64,000 nucleotides of DNA from positions 620,001 to 684,000 of the forward strand of contig JANHCV010000001.1 of NCBI GenBank assembly GCA_025594325.1. Direction: 5' to 3'. A model generated the notes under the pieces. That model was not told the origin of the DNA and searched no databases. It saw nothing but the letters and a program-made list of their open reading frames with translations. How positions within the stretch are numbered: position 1 is the stretch's first letter; each line of letters starts with the position of its first letter. Made by a program: the position numbers and the translations under genes. This document shows positions 56,022 through 64,000 of this stretch, one piece after another. The stretch is from Blastocladiella emersonii ATCC 22665 (taxonomy: Eukaryota; Blastocladiomycota; Blastocladiomycetes; Blastocladiales; Blastocladiaceae).

Positions 56022-57054
56022 CTACCTCACGCGGTACGGGATCTGGTCGCGCAACGTGACGGGGTCCATGAGGTGCGTCTCGACGAGGCCCTGGAGGTAC
56101 TCGACGACCTGCATCATGTCGAACTCGGCCTTGGCCAGCGCCTCGGGCGGCACCTGCGGGGTCTCGGGCGGCAGCGTCGCGAGCTCGACCACCCACATGC
56201 CGTGGTTGGCCTCGATCGGCGACACGCCGTGGAGACCCACGCGCGTTGTGCGGGTCGGTGGTGGGAGCTACGTACGCGGGACGCGTAAGCGGGGAAGGAA
56301 GGGGAGAGAAGTGGGAGGGACGCACGTTGTACACCTTGTACACGAGGATCGTCGCGACGCCCGCGCAGATGAACGCGTACCCGCGCTTGGCGTACTGGTA
56401 GTGCGGGCGGTACCCGAGCGACGCGAGGAACTCGAGACACTGCTCGAAGGTCGGCCGCGCGCCGCCGTCCGCAGACCCGCGCAGCGGCACCTGGCGCACC
56501 TGGCGGTGCACTGTCTTGGACGACTCGGTCGGGGCTTCGGGCCGGCCGAGGTGCGTGATGGTCCTAGCGGTGTGTCGGGTTTAGCGCGAGGGATGCAGGA
56601 GGATGGAGGGGAGTAACACGCACCACGCGTTGCCCGGATCGTTGAGGTTGAGCGAGACGAGCGGCGCGGACAGCCGCCAGACCACGTCCTCGTTGCGCTC
56701 GGGCCCGAACGGCGTCTCGACTGTTCCAACGTCAGCACTACGCTCTCAAGGCCCCAGCACCCCGAACCCGCGCGTACCGATGGGCACCCAGACGTACTCG
56801 ACGGACATGAACGCGGTCTCGCTCATGATCCGGTCGCGGTGGCTGCTGTTCTCGGCCCCCGCCCCCGCGCCCGCCGCCCCCGTCGCAGGATCGGATTCGA
56901 GAAAGCGCGGCAGGGACTCGGGGAACACGGCGGCAAGTCGCTCGAGGAGCCGCTCGAGCATGGCGTCGCCGACGAACCCGTGCAGCAGCTGCTGCGGGAA
57001 CGTCGGCGCAGCGGGCGCGCCCGAGACGCGTAGCGCGGCGGGCAGTTTCGGCAT
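56022..57054 (-). CDS. MED18: Mediator subunit 18
   Basis: Head-module subunit of Mediator, forming the Med18-Med20 heterodimer that contacts RNA polymerase II. Exons: 57054-56778, 56720-56624, 56563-56326 and 56267-56022, giving 285 aa (human 208, yeast Srb5 307). Family marks: FPQQLLHGFVGDAMLERLLE near the N-terminus; then WRLSAPLVSLN; then the C-terminal half CLEFLASLGYRPHYQYAKRG with YAFICAGVATILVYKVYN, matching the family pattern of a helix, a (K/R)G-h-F turn and strand. MWVVELATLP and the last helix (MMQVVEYLQGLV) complete the beta-barrel. All four exons are needed to restore the pattern, which supports the splice choices. It is divergent from the LPMO-like gene. Confidence 0.85.
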
Positions 57055-57464
57055 CGCGGGGTCGTTGCAGGGAGTCGCCTCAGGCGTGAAGATTCATGGG
57101 TCGGTGGTGCGTCGGTGCTGAGGTGAAGGGAAGCGAAGCCGCGGGCGGTGCGTCACATCACCTCGCTCAATCACGCGCGGCGCGACGCGACTCGTAACAC
57201 GGCTCGCGGACCCATGTCCGACGCGAACAAGCACTGGAAAGCCATGCGGGTTGTATTGTATCGACGCGCCAGAGAGTGGCGGTGTGGCTTCGTCGTCATG
57301 ATCTCGCCGCCGCGCCCCTGCCGCAGCCGCGTCGCGAGCAGCCGGCCGGCTGGTGGCTCGGCCGAGCTCTGAACGTACAAAGAGATCCCGCATCCCTGCC
57401 CTCTCCTCCTTTCGTCCATCATCCGTCGTGAGCTGGTCCTCACGTTGCATTTTTACAAAACAAC
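57055..57464. other. divergent intergenic region MED18 / LPMO-like gene
   Basis: 410 bp containing both promoters. No RNA gene or repeat recognised. A frame at 57148-57372 is short and structureless. CGCGACGCGACTC and GTGCGTCACATCACC are near-matches to the window's recurrent motifs, but neither is exact. Confidence 0.45.
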
Positions 57465-58432
57465 ATGCCCTCGTCCACTACCTCGGTGCTGGCCACCCTG
57501 CTCGTCCTCGCCCTGGCCGCGACCCACGTCGCGGGCCACGCCATCCTGCTATTCCCGGAGCCGCGCGCCGGGTCCAACGGGCCCGACAACCTCGGCATCA
57601 AGATCCCGGCGCCCGACGACCGCAGGGCCTTTGGGACGTGCGGCGGCACCTCGCCCGGCCGCCCCACGGCCTCGCTCATCGCCGGCCGCCAGACCACGCT
57701 GTCCTGGTCCATCACCATCGACCACCTCTCGGACCCCGGCGTCTCGGTCGCTATGCGGTGCAACGGGCAGCAGCAGTTCCAGTCGCTCGCCCGCGGGATC
57801 ACGGCGCAGGACCAGAGTACGTTTTCTTGCGAGGGGGGAGTGCGGCCATGAGCTGACCTGCGAGATTTCGTGTGTGTGTAGAGGCCACCGTCACCATCCC
57901 CGCCTCAGCGTCCGGCACCTGCGAGCTGCAGTGGATCTGGACGTCCGAGGAGGACGGCGGTAGCTACATTTCGTGCGCCGACGTGACGGTCCGCTCGGCC
58001 AACGGCGGCGGGAACAACAACGGCGGTGGTGGCCAGCAGCGCCAGGCTCAGCAGCGTCAGGCCCAGCAGCAGCAGCAAAAGGCGACCGCCGCGGCCCCGG
58101 CCCCGACGGCCACGGCCACGGCGCGCGCGACCAGGGCCGCGGCCAAGCCCTCCTCGACCTCCACCTCGACGGCCGCCGCCGCCGCGCCCACGAACGAGGG
58201 CCGCCAGTCCGAGTCCGGCGCCGTGGTCTCCTCGTCCACCTCGACCTCAACCTCGTCGACCTCGCGGTCCACCCCCACGGTGAGTGTGCGTCGCGGCGGA
58301 GCCGTCCTGGCCGAGGCGGGCGGCGCGGCGATCCAGCTCATGGCGCTGGCCGAGGTGACCCCGCCGCCCGTCGAGGATCTGGGCGGCCCGACGTCGCCGT
58401 TCCCGTCCGACGCGCCCTTTTACAAGAACTGA
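57465..58432 (+). CDS. secreted LPMO-like copper-type protein
   Basis: Exons: 57465-57816 and 57882-58432, giving 300 aa. The signal peptide (TLLVLALAATHVAG) would be cleaved before His25, giving a mature protein that starts HAILLFPEPR. An N-terminal His is half of the copper-binding histidine brace of lytic polysaccharide monooxygenases. The core of about 125 residues has four cysteines (GTCGG, MRCNG, GTCELQ and ISCAD), enough for two disulfides. CELQWIWTSEEDGGSYISCA resembles the end of chitin-binding-4/LPMO-like domains. After the core comes a Gln-rich then Thr/Ser/Ala-rich linker. No clear GPI signal is seen at the C-terminus. The second brace His is not obvious in the translation, so it could be a non-catalytic copper-binding (BIM1/X325-like) protein. 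Probably cell-wall or secreted. Intron donor GTACGT. Confidence 0.65.
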
Positions 58433-58764
58433 CGTGCGGGAGTAGGAGTTCGGCTGGGTCGCGGCGTGGCTGGTCCTCGTCGCGAGCTTGCTGGCGTGAA
58501 TAGGGAGGAATATAATCGAATTCGGAGTCCCTCACGTGCGAGTTCATCGAGAGTGCGAGAAGGTGTGAGACGTGGAGTCGAACGCCACCCAACCTGAGAC
58601 GGATCGTGTTTGCGAGCCGGATCGTGTCATTCAAGGGCTTGCGGGAGGCATCGACGAGAGCAGTGGGAGAGAAACGAAGGGCTATATCATATCAGAACAT
58701 GCGACGCGACCCGAGGTCGCGCCGCTGGAGCAAACACGCAAGGGAGGGAGTACATCAAACGCGC
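58433..58764. other. convergent intergenic region
   Basis: 332 bp between the stops of two secreted-protein genes. Contains a lone CACGTG near 58533. No gene recognised. Confidence 0.45.
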
Positions 58765-59471
58765 TTAGGCGAGGACAGCAGCAGCGGCCATGGCGGCAGC
58801 AGCGACGACGCCAGCGACGCCGTTCTGGCCAGCGGCGCCCGAGGCGATACCGGTACCGGCGGCGGCGGCGGTCGTGGGCTTGGCGCCAGCGGAGGCCGAG
58901 GTCGAGGCGGGAGCAGCCGAACCGGTCGAGGCCGACGCCGAGGCGGAGGCGGAGGCGGAGCGGGTGGCCGAGGTGGTCGCGGTGGTGGTCGACGACTTGG
59001 GGCGGGTCGAGTCGGCCGAGGCGCAGAAGGCCGTCACCTCGGACTGCGCGATCTGCTTCTGGCCGGCCTGGCCGGGGCACTGGTCGTAGCAGGCGACCTG
59101 GAAGACGGGGCGGCGGGTGGAGGTCAGTGCGGGTCCCGGTCGATGTTACGACGATGGTATGGTAGTTCCAGCAGCCGTACCTTGTTGGCAACCTGCTTGC
59201 ACATACAATCGAAGTATTCGAAGCCCTGTTTCACGCGGAGGCTCTCACAATTGGCCTGGATGATGGTGGCTGCGTTGGCGAGACACGCGGCGAAAGTGGT
59301 ATCGGCCCCGTTACCGCAGGACACTCCATTCGTAGCAGGAGTGCCCGTAGTAGGCGGCGCAGCAATGGGAGCGTTGATAGGAGTGTTGCCGTCGATAATC
59401 TGCGCCGAGACGGTCGAGGTGGTGGCGGCGAAGGCGACGAGCGCGACGAGGACGGCCTGGAGGAGCTTCAT
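58765..59471 (-). CDS. GPI-anchored Cys-rich cell-surface protein
   Basis: Exons: 59471-59181 and 59097-58765, giving 207 aa. The signal peptide is MKLLQAVLVALVAFAATTSTVSA. A Pro/Thr-rich start is followed by a compact domain with eight cysteines (VSCGN, AACLA, ANCES, FDCMCK, VACYDQC and AFCAS). FDCMCKQVANKVACYDQCPG, formed across the intron, resembles a common fungal GPI-protein pattern with YxCLC and CYxxCP. A Thr/Ser/Ala-rich stalk leads to a hydrophobic C-terminus (GVAGVVAAAAMAAAAVLA) that fits a GPI-attachment signal. Spacing differs from classical CFEM domains, so I do not call it CFEM. Expected at the plasma membrane or wall. Donor is GTACGG. It is convergent with the LPMO-like gene. 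Confidence 0.75.
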
Positions 59472-61085
59472 GGTGGCTGTTGCAGGTAGTGTAGAGCGCG
59501 GAGAGAGCGAAGCAACACTTTATTGCGAAAGTATTAGTGGGGGCAGGGAGAAGGAGTGGGAGTAGACCGGCGAGCGGGAGGCGCCGACCACCGACCGACC
59601 GTGGTCGCTGCCCCCCACACGTTCACCCAGCCACTCAAACCCAATTTTGGCACGCCTCGCTCATGTGATTTCAAGTCGCGTCTCGCACTTTGCGGTTCGC
59701 GCGAGACATCCCCGCGACGAAAACCGCTGCAAGGCTGGCGACACCTCACCCTTCGCACTTTGACCTGCACAGCAACACGAACACCTCTGGGCACGCTCCG
59801 TACACGAGACTACACTCCACCCCGAGCTCGCGCCTGAAGAAGTCGCTTCGACTTGAAGTGAAGATAAATCTTCTCGCGACTACGGGCGATGTTGTCCACC
59901 ACCTTCAACGGCTTCTCTCGTGCATGAACCACCCACGTAGCGTCGCTTCTCCGTGTCACGGCCTCGCGCGCCCCTTCGCTCCCGGTTGGACGTGTCCATC
60001 AGTGGGCCACTTCGGTTCACTCACCTCCGACCCTTCACGTCCTTGGTGGGATTCCCGCGGCGGACTGCGTGTCTTCAACTTGCGTCCTCCTACGGACACG
60101 TCGTGATCCCTGATGTGCTTCAAGGTTGAACAGAGGAGGGCCGGGTACACGATGGTCCGCCTCGCAGGTCCGCGACCTTCCCGTCGTTCAATAGGCTCCC
60201 CTCACGGCTCTTGACGTGTACTTCAGCATAGTGTATGTATGCATCATTACAAAATTTGTCAAACTCAGGGCGCCAAAGCACGTCTTCGCTTGCGACTTCA
60301 GTTTCAACAGGATCCCTTGAGCGGCGAGATTGATGCGGTGCAGTCCACTTGATAGTCGTTCAGTTCGGAGAGCACAGCCACGCCGAGGTCTGTTGTTTCT
60401 GCCGCACGTCGATCACGGTAGGTTCCTCCAAGATCAGCGTGTAGCGGCGGGCCAACGTGTGAGCTCGCCGATCAGGATGCCGGTATGTCGCAAATAAGGA
60501 GCCTTGAGGAGGGACGTCAAAGCCTTGGTCCACGGGACTGTGTTCAAGTCTTCAATCGTCCGAGCCTTTGAAGTCTTCAAGTCGTAGCAATCAAGTAGGC
60601 TCCTCGCGTCGTTCGCCTCAAGGCGAGCTGACCCTCTCGCGGCAGCAGCAGCGAGCCACGTCGCCCGCAAAGCGCGTGATATTAGCTTAGCGACAGCTCT
60701 GCCAAGAATCGGGCGGCTTCATCCCTCACTCATGTCGCCGCGGACGGTAGCTTCGCCAAGTCGCCGACAACGTGAGTTGGCACCGGCCGAGGCTGGGCCA
60801 CCCACGGATCGCAGTGCATCAAGTCGCTCCATAAAATTCATCAGTTCCACGCGTCGCCGAGTGAGCGCAGCAGAGAAGAAGCCGGGCGGCCCAAGGAACG
60901 CGGGGAGAAGAGCAACGCGGAACCGCGGCGGCGTACACGTGGGCCCGCGGCATTGAAAAATCGTGCGAGTCACAGCCGCGGCGCGGTGCGTCCCTGCCCG
61001 CCTGCCCCTCGTCGCGGAGCTCCCTCGCTCTCCTGGACCGATCGCCGCGCACACGCGATGCTACTCCCGAGACCGCTGCCACACC
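59472..61085. other. 1.6 kb gene-poor region upstream of FANCD2
   Basis: No intact gene. 59840-60260 is unusual, CT/CG-rich sequence with no protein-like frame, repeat or RNA structure that I can identify. A decayed minus-strand frame is at 60323-60670. The FANCD2 frame is open upstream of its ATG from about 60963, but without family resemblance. Confidence 0.4.
60323..60670 (-). pseudogene. decayed coding fragment, family unknown
   Basis: Minus-strand translation shows protein-like pieces in different frames: KALTSLLKAPYLRHTGILIG (ending at a stop at 60434-60436), RYTLILEEPTVIDVRQKQQ near 60390-60450 and VAVLSELNDYQVDCTASI near 60325-60390. The frame changes between pieces suggest a frameshifted remnant. 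No family recognised. Confidence 0.3.
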
Positions 61086-64000
61086 ATGAAACTTGAAGAG
61101 CTCCTCAATGCAGCAGGAGCGACGGCCGACGCGAAGGTCGTCCTCGACCGGCCCGCCCACGAGTTCAAGGCCGAGCTGTTCCGCCTGCTCGCCGCGCGCC
61201 CGCTCTCCGTCGCCGAGATTGACGCCATCCCCGAAGAGTTGGGCACCCTCTGCACCGACCGCCCCGAGCTCGTCATCCCGCTGCTCTCGCCTGTCGAGAT
61301 TCTCGCTGCCGACGGCACCACGCACGCCAAGTACGTGTCTTCAGTGACGCCCACGTCTCACCTCGACTGCGGGGCTAACCGAACGCAACGCTAGCACGAC
61401 ATCGGACTCGATCCTCAAGCTCCTGCTCGATGTCGACGCGCTGCAGCTCGCCATCGTCAAGTTCATCGGGTACATCCTAACAGGCCTCGTCGAGGCGTCG
61501 GGCAACAACTTTGGCGTCAACCTGCACGCGCTCGCCCTGCGCCAGCTGCGGTGGCTCGAGTACGTCGTGGACGGCGGCTCCCTCGCCGAGGAGCTGCTCG
61601 AGATCCTGCGCGACACGGAGCCCGACGTTAAGCACGACCTCCTCGGCGCGCTGCCCGAGATCGTGCCGCACATGCACCACCGCACGCTCGTCGAGAGCCT
61701 GAGCACCCTCATCGACAAGGAGCCCGGCCTCCTCGCTCCGCTCGTCGAGTGCCTGTCGAACCTCGTCATCCCCGAGGACCTCATGACCGAGATCGTCAGC
61801 AAGATCGCCTCGCTGCTCGGCTCCTCCGCCCCCGCGACCGTGCCCGCCCTCGTGCGGTTCCTCCTCGACCACGCCGGCGAGCTCGGCGACGCGGGCTCCA
61901 CCGAGGTCGCCGTGCACCACATTCTCGACCACCTCGACGTGCGCGACATCGACACGACGCACCTCGTGCTCGACGAGTTCCGCGCCGCGCTGTTCCGCCA
62001 CAAGCTCGTCGCCACCACCATCGGCCGCTGGCTCGACAGCCGCGCCGCGCTGCAGCCGCCCGCGCCCTCGTCCATGTCGCAGCTCGACTTCCACGGGCCG
62101 ACGCAGGCCCTGACCACCGCCGCGAACATGGACGACCTCGAGTTCCTCCTGCTCGTCGTGATCATGAGCACCGGCGCCGCCGCGCAAAAGGAAATGGCCC
62201 GCATCGTGCGCCGCAACATCGCCTCGGGCCGCCTCTCGCCCGCCGTCGTCACGCGCGTCATGAAGCGGTCCTCGGTCGCCCTGCAGGGCTACCAGCCCGC
62301 GCTCGAGGCCCTGTTCGAGTCGCTCCTGCGCCGCTCGTTCGCGGTCGGCCGGCCCGCGGGGAACGGCGCCGCGGCGACGAGCGCGGCGCTCACGAGCTAC
62401 GGCGGTGTCTCGGTCATGTCCTCGCCCACGGCGTCGTCGCTCGCGCGCGCGCCGCCCGGTGTCGCCGTCGCCGCGCAGATCCTGTACGAGGCCGTGGTCC
62501 GGTTCGACCTCGCGTCGCGCCAGAACTGGCTGTGCACGCTCGTGGCGCAGGTCGGCAGCGGGCAGGGCGTGCAGATCGAGGTCGCCCTGCGCGTGCTCAC
62601 GGCGCTCGCGGTGCGCCACCGCGACCTCGTCACGCCCTTCGCCATGTTCGTCCGCAGCCTGCGCGATTACCTCGACAACCTCACGGTCGCGCACAAGCGC
62701 GCCTACTTCCGCCTCCTCGCGCTGCTCACGCTGCCGAGCGGGCCCGGCGACGCGCAGGTCAGCCCGATGCTCGAAGACCTGTACATCATTTGCCATAAGA
62801 TGATCGGGCGGACACAGCCGAGCGATAACGTCACGGGCGCTCTCGCGCTCCTCGCCATCATCGAGCGCCAGATGCACGCGCGCACGCTCGCCCCCTGGGA
62901 CCCCGAGCATCGTCTGCAGCAGGTCGAGCACACGCGGACGGCCATCTACCAGGCGGTCGAGCCCGTGATGGGGAAGCCGCCCGTGCTCGCCTTTCTGCTC
63001 TGCTCGCTCGCCGACCTCGTCGCTTCGGGCGCGCTGCACGAGGACGTTATCGAGACGCTCAACATGCTCGCGACCGAGATGTTCAACACGGCCTTCACGC
63101 CGGATGTCGCCCAGCGCCTCTACGATGAACTGACCGGCGCGCCGGGATCGAGCGCAGCGGCGTCATCGTCCAAGGCGTCGGGCGACGACAGCGACACCGA
63201 GATCGCGTCGGCCTCCACGATGTGGCGGCTCAACGACCGCGGCGGCCTCGAGCTCTACCCAAAGGGCACGCCGCTCGGCCACCTGCACCCGCCCGACGCG
63301 TTCGGCCACCAGCGCATGGTGCTCCCGTTCCTGCACCCGTCGTGCGAGTTCCTGGTCCCCATCTTGCGCACGCTGCGCGCGCTGCTCGACCCGCTGCACT
63401 CGACGATCCAGGACCTGTTCGGCGCCGAGGTCGTCTTCACCCGCGGGTACGCCCCCGCGGTCCTCGCGTACCTGCGCGCCACCCTCAACTGGCTCGCCGA
63501 CCTGCGCTCCCACCCGCACGCCGCCTCGTCCATCGCCGAGATCGCCGGCGACGACCGCGTGTTCGGCGCGATCGCTCGCCTCGTCGAGTGCCAGCGCATG
63601 ACCATGGAGATCGACGCGTGCGGCGCCGCGGACGAGTTCGGGCCCGTCGTCGTCGGCGCCGCGCCCCCGTCCGCGGAAAGCGCCGCCGCCGCGGAGAAGG
63701 CGGCGGGCGCGTCCGAGAAAAAGAAACCCAGTCGGCCCGCCGGCCCGCCTAAACCGGCCGGCGCGCTCGGGTCGGGCATGGGCGCCGGGTTCGGCGCCGC
63801 GACCGTCGCCGCCGCCGCCGCGCACGCCGCGGGCCCCGTCCCCGACTGGCTCGCGGCCGTCCGCAAGCAGTGGCCGCTCTCGCCCGCCGTGTTCCTCTGG
63901 CTGCCCAAGATCAACGACCGCGTCCAGTTCCACCGCATCCTCGCCGATTTCTACTACTGGTTGTCGAACCCGCCCGCGACGACCGCGGCGGCGGCTGGTG
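61086..64000 (+). CDS. FANCD2: FANCD2 homologue, cut by window end
   Basis: Helical-repeat clamp of the Fanconi anaemia interstrand-crosslink repair pathway, which pairs with FANCI and is normally locked on DNA by monoubiquitination from FANCL-UBE2T. Exon 1 is 61086-61330. After a GTACGT intron, exon 2 starts at 61395 and is open to the end of the window, giving about 950 residues so far (human 1451). Family matches include SDSILKLLLDVDALQLAIVK, LRQLRWLEYVVDGG, VKHDLLGALPEIV, PALVRFLLDHAGEL and MFVRSLRDYLDNL. The last block aligns with the human segment containing the ubiquitinated Lys561 (FVKGILDYLDN), but here the residue is Arg502 (CGC at 62653-62655). The N-terminus is shorter than in animals. 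The C-terminus lies outside the window. Confidence 0.85.

Noticed and set aside
59840-60260. Structured non-coding RNA in the odd CT/CG-rich segment
   Set aside because: No stem-loop series, box motif or Pol III element could be supported by eye.
60434-60670. Intact small gene on the minus strand
   Set aside because: The protein-like sequence continues in other frames past the stop, which indicates a frameshifted remnant instead.

Overview
The window looks like nuclear DNA of a zoosporic (flagellated), high-GC fungus, with Blastocladiomycota such as Allomyces or Catenaria relatives as the most likely home. Fungal identity rests on fungal-type genes: CSF1 in its fungal length, ATG2, RKM4, NAS6 and RRP36. 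The zoosporic assignment is an inference from a ciliary transition-zone gene (RPGRIP1L) and a FANCD2 gene, neither found in yeasts. Genes are compact and eukaryotic, with stereotyped 55-140 bp introns. I rebuilt 41 splice junctions by hand; 38 donors read GT-N-C-G, and most introns carry CTGAC or CTAAC shortly before the acceptor.

Layout. 1-1 kb: gene-poor, with one decayed minus-strand frame. 1-16 kb: CSF1 (-) and ATG2 (+), two bridge-type lipid-transfer proteins, divergent over a 386-bp spacer. 15.7-27 kb: mitoribosomal bS21m (-), RRP36 (+), an IQ-Sec7-PH Arf GEF (+), the proteasome chaperone NAS6 (-) and RPGRIP1L (+). 27-32 kb: an accessory island with a Helitron-like remnant, 2.1 kb of gene-poor DNA with a decamer tandem repeat, and a BTB protein (-). 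32.7-48 kb: a membrane-anchored SH3 protein (+), eIF5B (-), a coiled-coil protein with a dynein-adaptor-like CC1 box (-), prefoldin 3 (+), a small membrane protein (-) and RKM4/SETD6 (+).

48-54.6 kb: a second accessory island with an F-box-like fragment, an intact SF2 helicase of unknown origin (-), a broken ankyrin-like/LRR gene, 1.7 kb of decayed DNA with a 40-bp tandem duplication, and an intact LRR gene. 54.9-64 kb: a low-complexity RGG/FPALG protein (+), MED18 (-), an LPMO-like secreted protein (+), a GPI-anchored Cys-rich protein (-), 1.6 kb of gene-poor DNA and a 3'-truncated FANCD2 (+).

How the genes relate: this is mostly ordinary housekeeping (lipid transport and autophagy, ribosome biogenesis and modification, translation, transcription, chaperones, trafficking), interrupted by two islands where repeats, mobile-element debris and F-box/BTB/LRR genes gather. 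Main points of interest: the CSF1-ATG2 head-to-head pair, FANCD2 with arginine at the usual monoubiquitination lysine, the unusual 5' splice-site consensus, a recurring ACGCGT/CACGTG composite, and the island helicase. All splice models are read by eye without transcript data.
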